NCBI RefSeq assembly: GCF_042687825.1
Contig: NZ_JBHUQE010000011.1
Location: forward strand, 1 to 64,000
DNA: 64,000 bases
Reading direction: 5' to 3'
From: Sedimentitalea sp042687825
GTDB taxonomy: Bacteria > Pseudomonadota > Alphaproteobacteria > Rhodobacterales > Rhodobacteraceae
The notes under the pieces are model-generated. The model did not search any database. It saw only the letters and a list, made by a program, of their open reading frames with translations, and was not told the DNA's origin. Of the stretch, positions 52,845 to 62,833 are shown in pieces. How positions within the stretch are numbered: the first letter of the stretch is position 1; every line of letters begins with the position of its first letter. The position numbers were made by a program, and so were the translations under genes.

Positions 52845-53665
52845 AGCGCCTGGGCGTGAAAGGCGATGTGATCCTCGATGAACGAGGACACGAAGAAATA
52901 GCTGTGATCATAGCCCTTTTGCAGCCGCAGGGTGGCGGGCTGACGGCGTTCGGCTATGGCGCTGGCCAGCGCCTCGGGGCGCAACAGGTCGATGAACTGG
53001 TCATCGCTGCCGGTGTCGATCAGCATCGGGCCGTCAAAACCCCTGTCGCGCATCATAACGCTGGCATCGTGGCGCTGCCACGCCGCCTCGTCCGGGCCCA
53101 GATAGGCGGTCAGCTGCTTGCGGCCCCAATCCGAAGCGGTGGGATTGCAGATCGGCGAAAAGGCCGAGACCGAGCGGAACCGCCCCGGCAGGTTCATCGC
53201 CAGGGTCAGCGCGCCATGCCCGCCCATCGAATGTCCGGTGATCGCCTGCCGGTTGCTGTCGATGGCGAAATTCTGGGCCAGCAGCGCGGGCAGTTCCTCG
53301 GCCACATAGTCCCACATCTGGAAATGCGGCGTCCAGGGCGACTGGGTGGCGTTGACATAGAACCCGGCGCCCTGTCCCAGGTCGAAATCGCCGTCATCGG
53401 CCACGTCGGGGCCGCGCGGCGAGGTGTCGGGAAAGACCAGCGCGATCCCGTGATCGGCGGCCCATCCCTGGGCGCCCGCCTTGGTCATGGCGTTTTCGTG
53501 GGTACAGGTCAGGCCAGACAGATACCACAACACCGGCACCGGACCGTCCTTGGCTTCGGGCGGCAGGAACAGGCCAAATGTCATGTCGCACCGACAGGCG
53601 GCAGAACTGTGGGTATAGACCCCCTGGATGCCGTCAAAGCACTTGTTTTCTGAAACCGTTTGCAT
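52835..53665 (-). CDS. fghA: S-formylglutathione hydrolase
   Basis: The 276-residue esterase-D family enzyme has the nucleophile elbow GHSMGGHGAL, the N-terminal MTFGLFLPPEAKDGPVPVLWYLSGLTCTHEN-type segment (shown here in part) and the catalytic His in GYDHSYFFVSSFIEDH. It hydrolyses S-formylglutathione to formate and glutathione, following the class III alcohol dehydrogenase, whose gene is at 57759-58871 in this window. A good GGGGAT site precedes the start. Confidence 0.95.
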   Translation of the reverse strand: MQTVSENKCFDGIQGVYTHSSAACRCDMTFGLFLPPEAKDGPVPVLWYLSGLTCTHENAMTKAGAQGWAADHGIALVFPDTSPRGPDVADDGDFDLGQGAGFYVNATQSPWTPHFQMWDYVAEELPALLAQNFAIDSNRQAITGHSMGGHGALTLAMNLPGRFRSVSAFSPICNPTASDWGRKQLTAYLGPDEAAWQRHDASVMMRDRGFDGPMLIDTGSDDQFIDLLRPEALASAIAERRQPATLRLQKGYDHSYFFVSSFIEDHIAFHAQALWA

Positions 53666-53760
53666 GCTGATCCCCTTTCGATGTCAGTTCCGGGCTATCG
53701 GCCCTTGGCCGCCGCGTCCAGAGCCGGTGCCCGCTCGGCGGCGATTTTGCCACGCCCGCC

Positions 53761-54690
53761 CTATAATTGCCCGACCCAGGCCATGATCACCGGCACGGTC
53801 AGGATGCTGAAACCCGTCGAGAACAGGATCGCCGCCGAGACCCGGTGCGGCGCGACCCCATAGTGCTGGGCCAGCATATAGACGTTGCCCGCGACCGGCA
53901 TGGCGGCGGCCGAGATCACGATGATCGCCGAATAGGGATCGAGCGGAATTACCAGCAAAACCGCAACCCCGACGGCCACCGGATGCAGGACCAGCTTGCA
54001 CAGGGTCAGCCAGCCGGCGATCTGTACCCGCTCGGCGGATTTGCTGGCCAGTGACGCGCCGATGGCGAACAGCGCACCGGGCGTTGCGGCATTGCCGAGA
54101 ATGGCCAGGAAATCGTTCATCGGCTCGGGGATTGGCAAGGTCAGGGCCGACCAGCCCAGCCCCAGAACGATCGACACGATCATCGGATTGCGCACCAGAC
54201 CGCCGGCGATGGTGCGCAGGATGCTCAGGCTCATGCGGCCGTCGCGGGCGCCGTTGATCAGGATCACGATCAGGCTGGAGAACACGATCAGGTCGGTGGC
54301 CAGTACCAGCATCATCGGGCCGATCGAGGCTTCGCCGAACAGCATGACGAACATCGGCAGGCCCAGAAAGCCGACATTGCCGATCACCGCGCATTGCGCC
54401 TCGATCGCGGCGGTGGGCACGTCCAGCCGACGCAGAAAGCCGACAGCGGTGGCGATGCCATAGACCACCAGGCTGCCACAGAGGTACCCGGTGATCAGGC
54501 GACCGTCGAACACTTCGGCCAGACGCAGGTTGGCGGCAAAGCGGAACAGCATCGCCGACAGGGCAAAGTAAAAGACGAACTTGGTCAGATAGGCGGTCGC
54601 TTCTTCCGAGAAGAAACGCGTGCGCCCGGCGCAATAGCCGATGCCGATGATCGCAAAGAACGGCAGGGTGCGCAGGAAAATCTCGACCAT
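53761..54690 (-). CDS. AEC family transporter
   Basis: A 309-residue protein with about ten helices in two halves and the auxin-efflux-carrier family pattern (AIIGIGYCAGRTRFFSEEATAYL; NVGFLGLPMFVMLFGEA; NAATPGALFAIGASLA). Bacterial members export organic acids such as malonate or malate; the substrate is unknown here. It is followed by fghA after 95 bp. Confidence 0.88.
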   Translation of the reverse strand: MVEIFLRTLPFFAIIGIGYCAGRTRFFSEEATAYLTKFVFYFALSAMLFRFAANLRLAEVFDGRLITGYLCGSLVVYGIATAVGFLRRLDVPTAAIEAQCAVIGNVGFLGLPMFVMLFGEASIGPMMLVLATDLIVFSSLIVILINGARDGRMSLSILRTIAGGLVRNPMIVSIVLGLGWSALTLPIPEPMNDFLAILGNAATPGALFAIGASLASKSAERVQIAGWLTLCKLVLHPVAVGVAVLLVIPLDPYSAIIVISAAAMPVAGNVYMLAQHYGVAPHRVSAAILFSTGFSILTVPVIMAWVGQL

Positions 54691-54729
54691 GAAACAGGGT
54701 TATCCGCCCGGGGGCCGCGCCGCAAGCGC

Positions 54730-55704
54730 CTAGCCGGACCCGATCAGTATGCCCGCCGCCAGCACCAGAGCCCCGCCCAGAACCACCTGAAAGGCGGCGC
54801 GAAAGAATGGCGTCTCCATGTATTTGTTCTGAATCCAGGCAATGGCCCACAATTCGAAGAACACGATGATAAAGGCGATGGTGGTGGCGGTCCAGAAATC
54901 GGGAATCAGATAGGGCAGGGCGTGGCCCAGGCCGCCGATCGTGGTCATCACACCCGAGGCCAGACCGCGTTTCATCGGCGATCCGCGCCCCGAGATCTCG
55001 CCATCATCCGACGCAGCCTCGGTAAAGCCCATCGAGATGCCCGCCCCGACCGACGCGGCGACCCCGACCAGAAATGTCGTCCAGGTGTCCTGGGTGGCAA
55101 AGGCCGTGGCAAAGATCGGCGCCAGCGTCGACACGGATCCGTCCATCAGCCCGGCCAGCCCGGGCTGCACCCAGGTCAGGACGAACTGGCGGTGCGCCGT
55201 GGCGTCTTCGCGGGCGCGGGTGTCCTCGTCCAGATGCGCCTCGATCAGATCGTTCGCGGTGTTCTGATGTCCGGCCTCGGCTGCGGCGAGATCGCCCAGC
55301 AACTGGCGGGTGGCTGCATCCGTGGTCCGCGCGGCGGCGGCCAGGTAAAATCGTTCGGCATCGCGCTCCATCGCCTCGGCCTCTTCGCGGATCCGTTCGA
55401 TCCCGAGATTTTCGACCAGCCAGACCGGGCGGCGATTGTAATACCCGGCCACGTGCTCGCGGCGAATAAGCGGGATCGTCGGGCCGAAACGCTGCTCGTG
55501 CAGTTCGATCAGGCGGGCGCGGTGCTGATCCTCTTCGGCGGCCATGCCGTCGAACAATTTGGCGCTGGCCGGATAATCGGCGCGCAGGGTTTCGGCGTAA
55601 CCGCGATAGATGCGGGCGTCATCCTCCTCGGACGATATGGCCAATGCGATGATTTCCTGCTCGGTCAGATCGCGGAACCGTTTGCGTTGGGACAGAAAGC
55701 GCAT
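54730..55704 (-). CDS. mbfA: Membrane-bound ferritin-like/VIT1 fusion (MbfA)
   Basis: The 324-residue protein fuses a rubrerythrin/erythrin-type ferritin domain (about residues 1-150; diiron-type Glu in SSEEDDARIYRGYAE and AAEEDQHRARL) to a CCC1/VIT1-like membrane domain of five helices (LAGLMDGSVSTLAPIFATAF; VAASVGAGISMGFTEAASDDG). In Bradyrhizobium and Agrobacterium MbfA exports iron and protects against peroxide and iron stress. The start is the ATG at 55704 after GAGGG. It is divergent from a TetR gene that may control it. Confidence 0.88.
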   Translation of the reverse strand: MRFLSQRKRFRDLTEQEIIALAISSEEDDARIYRGYAETLRADYPASAKLFDGMAAEEDQHRARLIELHEQRFGPTIPLIRREHVAGYYNRRPVWLVENLGIERIREEAEAMERDAERFYLAAAARTTDAATRQLLGDLAAAEAGHQNTANDLIEAHLDEDTRAREDATAHRQFVLTWVQPGLAGLMDGSVSTLAPIFATAFATQDTWTTFLVGVAASVGAGISMGFTEAASDDGEISGRGSPMKRGLASGVMTTIGGLGHALPYLIPDFWTATTIAFIIVFFELWAIAWIQNKYMETPFFRAAFQVVLGGALVLAAGILIGSG

Positions 55705-55781
55705 GCGAACCCTCATGATTGTTCCGGGTGTACACATAACCGGTGGCGGGCGAATGACAAGCGAGGACGGGATGAGTGTTG

Positions 55782-55810
55782 TTGAAACTGAACTAATCGG
55801 TTTATATTTC
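55782..55810. promoter_or_regulatory. Operator-like repeat in mbfA/tetR divergent promoter
   Basis: AAACTGA-N5-TCGGTTT (55785-55803, six of seven positions symmetrical) lies inside a promoter-like pair TTGAAA (55782-55787) and TATTTC (55805-55810) facing the tetR gene. TetR proteins often repress their own and divergent genes from such sites. I see no Irr-box or other iron-box consensus here. Confidence 0.4.
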
Positions 55811-55838
55811 GATGCCGACCCAATCCGACGGAGTCCCG

Positions 55839-56456
55839 ATGAATCAGTCTGCTACAATCCGGCGTACAGGGCGCAAGTTCGAACAGGTGCTGCAAGGTGC
55901 GCGTCAGGTGTTTCTGGCGGACGGGTTCGAAGGCGCCAGCGTCGATGACATTGCGCGGGCGGCGGGGGTGTCCAAGGCCACGCTCTACAGCTATTTCCCG
56001 GACAAGCGGCTCTTGTTCGTCGAGGTGGCCACCACGGAATGCCAACGGATGGCGGCCCGGACGCTGGATCTGATCGACGACAGCGCCCCGCCGCGCCAGG
56101 TGCTGACCATCGCCGCCAGCCAGATCGTGCCCTTCGTGCTGTCGGAATTCGCGCAGCAGGTGTTTCGAATCTGCGTTTCCGAGCGCGAGCGTTTTCCGGA
56201 ACTGGGCCGCGCGTTTTATGCCAGCGGACCGGAAATGGGCCGCGCCAGACTGGCCGAGTATCTCGGGTTGGCGGCCGGGCGCGGTGAACTGGCGATCGAG
56301 GATATCGAACTGGCGGCCGAACAATTTTCGGAATTGTGCAAGACCCGGCTGTGGATTCGCGCGGCCCTGGGCATCCAGACCGACTTTTCCAGGGCCGAGA
56401 TCGATCTGGTGGTGAAAAACGCGGTCGAAACCTTTATGGCGCGCTACGGCGTCTGA
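55839..56456 (+). CDS. TetR-family transcriptional regulator
   Basis: A 205-residue regulator with the N-terminal TetR helix-turn-helix (ARQVFLADGFEGASVDDIARAAGVSK split as usual; ATLYSYFPDKRLLF) and a C-terminal ligand/dimer domain of the AcrR/TetR_C type. The ATG at 55839 has a GACGGAG site. Its position suggests control of mbfA; the ligand is unknown. Confidence 0.88.
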   Translation: MNQSATIRRTGRKFEQVLQGARQVFLADGFEGASVDDIARAAGVSKATLYSYFPDKRLLFVEVATTECQRMAARTLDLIDDSAPPRQVLTIAASQIVPFVLSEFAQQVFRICVSERERFPELGRAFYASGPEMGRARLAEYLGLAAGRGELAIEDIELAAEQFSELCKTRLWIRAALGIQTDFSRAEIDLVVKNAVETFMARYGV

Positions 56457-56498
56457 CGGCCGGCGCCGGCGCCGCCGCGCACGGGGGCAGAACCGGGA

Positions 56499-57233
56499 TC
56501 AGTCGATGCGGCGCACCTGAATCTGGTTGCCCTCGCCACGGCGGGTTTCAAACAGTTTCAGCGTTGCGATCAGGTCGCTCAGCTTGCGTTTGCCATAGCT
56601 GCGCGTGTCGAAATCCGGGTTGGCGGCAGTGATATACTGGCCGATCTGGCCCAGCGTGAACCACTCGTCCTCTTGGTCGATTGCGTCCATCGCCCGGATC
56701 ACCAGCTTGGTGGGGTCCTCCAGCGATGTATGCGCTTCGGGCGGTTCGCCATCCTTTTGCGGCCGGGGTTTGCCGCGCGTGGGTTCCGGGATCAGGTTCT
56801 CGACATAGATGAAGCGCTTGCACGCCTTCACGAAGGCCGCCGGGGTCTTGCGCATGCCCATGCCGAACACGTCCAGCCCCTGTTCGCGGATGCGGCTGGC
56901 CAGGCGGGTGAAATCGCTGTCCGACGAGATCAGCACGAACCCGTCGAACCGTCCCGAATGCAGGATGTCCATGGCATCAATCACCAGTGCGATGTCACTG
57001 GCGTTCTTGCCGGTCGTGTTGGCGAACTGCTGGTGCGGCACGATCGCCAGCGCGGCCAGCTTGTCCTTGGACCAGCCCTGTGGGCCGCCGCCGGCGAAAT
57101 CGCCATAGATGCGCCGGATGCTGGCTTCGCCCAGCGACGCGATCTCTTCGAACATCGCTTCGGCGTATTTGGCCGAGATGTTGTCGGCGTCGATCAGGAC
57201 GGCCAGCAGCGGGGGTTTTGTCGCGTTTACCAT
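56499..57233 (-). CDS. NYN-domain RNase-like protein with OST-HTH/LOTUS domain
   Basis: A 244-residue protein: NYN (PIN-like nuclease) domain at residues 1-140 with acidic residues in LAVLIDADNIS, KNASDIALVIDAMDIL and LISSDSDFTRLA; linker; then an OST-HTH/LOTUS-type domain (about 175-244; WFTLGQIGQYITAANPDFD). Such proteins are predicted endoribonucleases in RNA decay. The true start is the ATG at 57233; the longer frame is antisense translation of the GNAT gene. Confidence 0.85.
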   Translation of the reverse strand: MVNATKPPLLAVLIDADNISAKYAEAMFEEIASLGEASIRRIYGDFAGGGPQGWSKDKLAALAIVPHQQFANTTGKNASDIALVIDAMDILHSGRFDGFVLISSDSDFTRLASRIREQGLDVFGMGMRKTPAAFVKACKRFIYVENLIPEPTRGKPRPQKDGEPPEAHTSLEDPTKLVIRAMDAIDQEDEWFTLGQIGQYITAANPDFDTRSYGKRKLSDLIATLKLFETRRGEGNQIQVRRID

Positions 57234-57261
57234 GCCCCCCCCTAGCGCAGAGCCGCCGGGC

Positions 57262-57758
57262 TCACAACCAGCGATACAGCACCAGCGCGTCCACCAGCCC
57301 GTTTTGCGGGTGCTGAAAGGCCCGGGGCAGGCGGCCGACAGTCTGGAACCCGGCCCGGGTCCAGATATCGATGGCGCGTGTGTTGGTCTCGACCACGAAA
57401 TTGAATTGCATGGCCCGGAACCCGGCCGCGCGGGCGGTGTCCAGCGCGTGATCCAGCATCGCCCGGGCGATGCCACGGCCGCGCGCCGCCGGGCCGGTGA
57501 CAAAGCCGCAATTGCAGACATGCGCGCCGCCGCCCTGTTGGTTGGTCTTCAGGTAGTAGCTGCCCAGAGGCTGTCCGCCGGCCTCGGCCAGCCAGACGCC
57601 GTGATCGGCCCCGGTCCAATAGGCCAAGGCATCGGCCCGGTCGATGTCTGGCCGGATCGCATAGCTGTCGCCGGCGCGAAACGCCGGTCGCAGCATGTCC
57701 CACAGCGCGTCGTCGTCATCGGCCGTGGCCGGGCGCAGGTCGACCGCGCCCGAACCGC

Positions 57759-57762
<4 letters not shown>
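57262..57762 (-). CDS. GNAT-family N-acetyltransferase
   Basis: A 166-residue acetyltransferase with the acetyl-CoA-binding motif A (VTGPAARGRGIARAMLDHAL) and the C-terminal strands typical of GNATs (IDIWTRAGFQTVGRLPRAF). The likely start is the TTG at 57762, which overlaps the upstream adh stop codon (TATTGA). The substrate is unknown; it may be co-expressed with adh. Confidence 0.8.
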
Positions 57763-58871
<1,109 letters not shown>

Positions 58872-59103
58872 GGGCGTGTTCCTTCCTGTTCTGTCGCTGC
58901 CGAGCGTGTGCCAAGGAGGCGTGGATTTCAAGCCCCGTTGCGGCGCTCCGGCAGGGGGGGGCGAGCTTGCTTGTCCGGCCGGGGCATCGGTTTCCCGTCC
59001 TGGTGGCGTCCCGGGTTTTTTTGGTGTTGCGTCTGCCTGCAGACGATTGTGATCTCAGGGCGACGGGCAGGAACGACCGGCAGGGGCAGTGGGGCGTGTG
59101 CGC

Positions 59104-59577
59104 CTAGCGCATCGGGTGGCGATAGGCCTGGTGGCAGCTCAGGCAGGCCGAGACCAGTTGCGGCAGCGTCTGGCGCAGGTCGGCCAGCGACGTGGTGTCC
59201 AGGTCGCGCGCGGCGCGCTGGGCGGACTTGGCATGCCCCTTGAAGTCGCGCCACTGCGTCCAGATCTCGGGCCGGGCGCGGGACAGGGGGTCGGTATGCT
59301 GGCGGCGAAACACCGAGGGGATCCGGCCGGTGGCCGAGATCAGCGACCGGCGTGCCACCCGGGCGCGCGTCTTGTCAAAGATCGCCCGCCCGCCCATCAT
59401 GTCCGACAGTGTGGTCAGCGACGCGTTGGCGCCGTTCATCGTGGCCATGCGTTTTTGTACCCCGCGATTCGCAACCTGGCTGATCTGGCCGCTCTGGCCC
59501 AGGGCCGCGGTGGCCAGAATCGCCGCGATAATCACGGCTGCTAGGCTCAGCCGGTGCGGATGGTCCGCCTGTTTCAT
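59104..59577 (-). CDS. Class II (c'/c556-type) cytochrome c
   Basis: A 157-residue exported protein: signal peptide with hydrophobic core (LAAVIIAAILATAALG), four-helix-bundle-like mature domain, and a C-terminal haem attachment motif CLSCHQAYR, the position typical of class II cytochromes c. It could carry electrons or bind NO. It is divergent from the imuB relic; the SOS-type box at 59639-59653 lies 62 bp before its start codon on the other side. Confidence 0.88.
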   Translation of the reverse strand: MKQADHPHRLSLAAVIIAAILATAALGQSGQISQVANRGVQKRMATMNGANASLTTLSDMMGGRAIFDKTRARVARRSLISATGRIPSVFRRQHTDPLSRARPEIWTQWRDFKGHAKSAQRAARDLDTTSLADLRQTLPQLVSACLSCHQAYRHPMR

Positions 59578-59638
59578 CCTGCCTGCCCCATATCCTGCCC
59601 TGCAAACCGCTCGACTGGTCCGTTGTGGAAATTATATA

Positions 59639-59653
59639 GAACAAATAATGAAC
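59639..59653 (+). promoter_or_regulatory. LexA (SOS) box upstream of imuB relic
   Basis: GAAC-AAATAAT-GAAC is an exact match to the alphaproteobacterial LexA operator (direct repeat GTTC-N7-GTTC on the other strand). It lies 15 bp before the imuB start codon and overlaps AT-rich promoter sequence (TTATATAGA). SOS control of the imu genes is established in alphaproteobacteria, so position and sequence agree. Confidence 0.75.
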
Positions 59654-59667
59654 ATTTAGCTATCGAT

Positions 59668-60466
59668 ATGACGTCCAATCGTCGAATCCTGTCTTTGTAG
59701 TTTCCGCGTCCAGCGGCGGATCGGGTGCTGCGCGCCGCATGAGGTGTGGACGAACGCCCGCTGGCCGTGGTTGCGGAACAGTCCAACATGCAGGTTATCA
59801 CCTCGTTAATCCCGGCCGCATCGGCGGCCGGTCTGCAGGTTGGGCAACCGGTGCGCGATGCCCATGCCATGTGTGCCGGGCTGGTGACGCGCACCTGCAA
59901 TGCGCCCGCCGAGGCGGCGTTCCTGACCGCGCTGCATCTGTTCGGTGGCGAAGAGGCCCTGCCGGGCGTGATCGACCGGATGCTGCGGCGCCACTGTGCC
60001 CGGTTGGCCGACAGGGGGCGCGGCCTGCGGATGGGAGTCATCCAGAGCGAGCCGGTGCATGCCCGCACCCGGGTCGGGCATCTGCAGGCCGGGCGCGCGG
60101 TCAACCAGCTGCTGGCGGGCAACACCGCGCTGGACGATTTGATCGGCAGGCTGGGGGCCAGGGTCGGGCCGGAGGTGATCATCCGGCGGCAGCCGGTCTC
60201 CAGCCATATTCCGAAAAACACCGCGCAGATGCTGGCCACCGTCTGGTCGGCCCCGGCGCGCGCGTCTGGCCGGCCGCTCCGCGGCCGCTGCTCATATGCG
60301 TCCCGAGCGGATCGCGCCGGAATGGTGGCTGGACGAACCCGACTGGTGCAGCGGTGTGCGCGATTACTGGGTCGTGACGACACGATCCGGGGACCGGCTG
60401 TGGCTGTTCCATGGCCATGGCGGAGCAATGTCCTCGGGCTGGTTCTGTCAGGGCAGTTTTGCCTGA
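59668..60466 (+). pseudogene. imuB: Relic of Y-family DNA polymerase-like protein ImuB
   Basis: The frame starts MTSNRRILSL, then hits TAG at codon 11 (59698) where ImuB normally has Trp (SLWFPR), continues FPRPAADRVLRAA, hits TGA at 59740, and continues VDERPLAVVAEQSNMQV to GQPVRDAHAMCAGLVTR. At about 59940 it jumps from AAFLTAL into HLFGGEEAL, and then into C-terminal sequence (EPVHARTRVGHLQAGRAV; DDLIGRLGARVGPEVI; SHIPKN). After about 60285 a frame change leads to RPERIAPEWWLDEP, SGVRDYWVVTT and SSGWFCQGSFA with the normal stop. So it has two nonsense mutations, at least two deletions and a frameshift. ImuB bridges DnaE2 and the clamp; this copy is dead. Confidence 0.88.
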
Positions 60467-60623
60467 GCCGTCTTGCCGGCACAGTTTCATGCCCCGAAAA
60501 GTTTTTCTGTGCGCCACAGTGCGATAATAACTCCGAGGCCATCTTGCGGGGTGCCAGACGGCACCACATCTCGGCCCGAAGATGTGCCGGGCCGAAAACC
60601 GACCGGGCTGAATGGGGACAGGA

Positions 60624-61577
60624 ATGAACGTTGCAATGTTGATCGCTGGCTTCGCCGGCCTGGTGGTGGGTGGTGACCTGCTGGTGCGCGGCGCGGTGGT
60701 CCTGGCCCGGCGCCTGGGCATCTCGCCGATGGTCATAGGACTGACGCTGGTCGGGTTCGGCACGTCGATGCCGGAACTGGTCACCAGCCTGCAGGCGGCA
60801 CTGGCCGGATCGCCCGGTATCGCCGTCGGTAACGTGGTTGGCAGCAACACCGCAAATATCCTGCTGATCATGGGGATGGCCGCACTGATCGCGCCGATGG
60901 CCGTGCAGCGCGCCGCTTTTCAGCGCGACGGTTTGTTCCTCGTACTGGCCACCGCCGCCTGTCTGGCGGTGGTTCTGAGCGGCAGCATCGGCCGGGCGGC
61001 CGGGATGGCGCTGATCGCCGGGCTGGGTGTCTATATGGGCCTTACGCTCTATCTGGACCGCGCCAGCACGGTGCGCCAGCAGGGTGCCGGGCTGGACTTG
61101 GCCGCGCCCGAACCGGGCGGGTCGGCGGTCTGGCGCGCTCTGGGCCAGTTTCTGGCCGGGCTGATCCTGACCATCGTGGCGGCGCGGTTGCTGGTCGCGG
61201 GTGCGATCAGCCTGGCCGCCGGACTGGGAGTGTCCGAGGCGGTGATCGGGGTGAGCATCGTGGCCGTCGGTACGTCGATGCCGGAACTGATCACCTCGGT
61301 GGTCGCGGCCCGCCAGCGGCAGGCCGACATCGCCTTTGGCAACGTGCTGGGCAGCAACATCTTCAATATCCTCGGTATTCTCGGCGTCACGGCGGCGGTG
61401 CATCCCCTGACCGTGCCGGCGCAAATTCTCGCTCTGGACATCTGGGTCATGACGGGCGCCACTGCTCTGCTGGTTGCGTTCGCCTGGTCCGGCTGGCGCA
61501 TCAGCCGCGGCGAAGGCGCGGCGATGCTGGCGCTTTACGGGCTGTATCTGGCCTGGATGGTCCATGCCGTGACCTGA
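60624..61577 (+). CDS. Calcium/sodium antiporter (CaCA family)
   Basis: A 317-residue, ten-helix protein with the two inverted alpha repeats of YrbG-type exchangers: GLTLVGFGTSMPELVTSL with GNVVGSNTANILLIMG in the first half, and GVSIVAVGTSMPELITSV with GNVLGSNIFNILGILG in the second. These Glu/Asn residues bind Ca2+ and Na+. The ATG at 60624 follows GGGGACAGGA. Confidence 0.93.
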   Translation: MNVAMLIAGFAGLVVGGDLLVRGAVVLARRLGISPMVIGLTLVGFGTSMPELVTSLQAALAGSPGIAVGNVVGSNTANILLIMGMAALIAPMAVQRAAFQRDGLFLVLATAACLAVVLSGSIGRAAGMALIAGLGVYMGLTLYLDRASTVRQQGAGLDLAAPEPGGSAVWRALGQFLAGLILTIVAARLLVAGAISLAAGLGVSEAVIGVSIVAVGTSMPELITSVVAARQRQADIAFGNVLGSNIFNILGILGVTAAVHPLTVPAQILALDIWVMTGATALLVAFAWSGWRISRGEGAAMLALYGLYLAWMVHAVT

Positions 61578-61659
61578 GGACATGCGTTCGAATCCGCCGC
61601 TGTCAGGTGCGGCAGGCCGCGCTTTGACGTGATCGCCCATTCCGCGCTAAGGCTTGCGG

Positions 61660-62457
61660 ATGGACCCGCTGGCACCGCTTATCACCGCATTGCATACCGA
61701 AGGCCGACTGCGTGTCTGGTCATTGATCATCACCGTCTTCGGCGATCTGGTCCAGCACCGGGGCGGCGAGATTTCGACCGCCAGGCTGCGGGCCTTGCTG
61801 GGTCGGGTCGGGGTCGAACAGGGCACCCTGCGCACGGCCCTGTCGCGGCTGGGCAGCGACGGCTGGGTGCACAGCGAACGCAACGGGCGCACCAGTCTCT
61901 ATCGGCTGAGCCGGCAGGGAATCGAGCGGTTCGCCCCGGCGACGACGCGGATCTATGCAGCGCCGCGCACAGCGCCGGTTACGAAATGGGCGGCGGTGCT
62001 TACCCTGGCCGGGACCGGCGCCCAGAGCGTTCGGATCTGCCCCGCCGACGAGGCGCCGGCGGCGGCCGATTGCCGGATCGTGGGCGATCTGGCGCAGGTT
62101 TCCGATGCCTATCGCGCCACGACGCTGAGCCCTGACCATCGTCAGGCTCTGGCGGCTTTGGCTGCCGACCTGGCGGCATTGCAGCGCCCTGTGACGACGC
62201 CGCTGGACGCGGCGGCGGCACGGCTGCTGCTGATTCACCGCTGGCGGCGCATCGTGCTGCGTTATCCCGATCCGGTGCCGGATCTGATGCCGGCGGACGC
62301 GCCGCTGACCGATCCGCGCGCCGAGGTGGCGCGCGCCTATCGCGCGCTGACACCGGCCGCCGAGGTCTGGCTGAGCCAGGCCGACGACGGTCTCAGCGCC
62401 ATGCCGGATCCCGTGTCAGAGGTCGAAAATCGCTTTGGAAACATGCAACAGACTTGA
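61660..62457 (+). CDS. PaaX-family-like transcriptional regulator
   Basis: The 265-residue protein has an N-terminal winged helix (TARLRALLGRVGVEQGTLRTALSRL split by one residue; DGWVHSERNGRTSLYRLS) and a C-terminal part of the PaaX type (PLDAAAARLLLIHRWRRIVLRYP). PaaX represses phenylacetate degradation genes in other bacteria; no paa genes lie in this window, so the target is unknown. The ATG is at 61660; a TTG two codons earlier is less likely. Confidence 0.8.
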   Translation: MDPLAPLITALHTEGRLRVWSLIITVFGDLVQHRGGEISTARLRALLGRVGVEQGTLRTALSRLGSDGWVHSERNGRTSLYRLSRQGIERFAPATTRIYAAPRTAPVTKWAAVLTLAGTGAQSVRICPADEAPAAADCRIVGDLAQVSDAYRATTLSPDHRQALAALAADLAALQRPVTTPLDAAAARLLLIHRWRRIVLRYPDPVPDLMPADAPLTDPRAEVARAYRALTPAAEVWLSQADDGLSAMPDPVSEVENRFGNMQQT

Positions 62458-62488
62458 TTTGGCCGCATTTTAGCGCAACTCTGGCTGC

Positions 62489-62833
62489 ATGACGATCCAA
62501 CCGCCCAATCCGTTTCCCCAAGGCCCGGTTCCGGTTCAGGTGGCATTCGACCGGCGTGAATTGTCCGTGATCCTGTCGCTCTACGGTCGCATGGTGGCGG
62601 CCGGAGAATGGCGCGACTATGGAATCTCCTGCCTGCGCGATCTGGCGGTGTTCTCGGTGTTCCGGCGCACCGCTGAAAACCCACTCTATCGGATCGAAAA
62701 GCGTCCCAAGCTGCGCAACCGGCAGGGCATGTATTCGGTGGTCGGCATCGACGGACAGATCCTCAAACGCGGTGCCGATCTGAAAACCGTGCTGCGGGTG
62801 CTGGAACGCAAGCTGATCCGCGCGGTCGACTAG
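62489..62833 (+). CDS. DUF2794 protein
   Basis: A 114-residue protein of a family confined largely to alphaproteobacteria: FDRRELSVILSLYGRMVAAGEWRDY (given here only as motif start FDRREL and GEWRDYGIS), then VFRRTAENPLYRIEKRPKL and KTVLRVLERKLIRAVD. The function is unknown. Its stop codon shares the palindrome CTAG with the stop of the convergent C40 peptidase gene. Confidence 0.88.
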   Translation: MTIQPPNPFPQGPVPVQVAFDRRELSVILSLYGRMVAAGEWRDYGISCLRDLAVFSVFRRTAENPLYRIEKRPKLRNRQGMYSVVGIDGQILKRGADLKTVLRVLERKLIRAVD

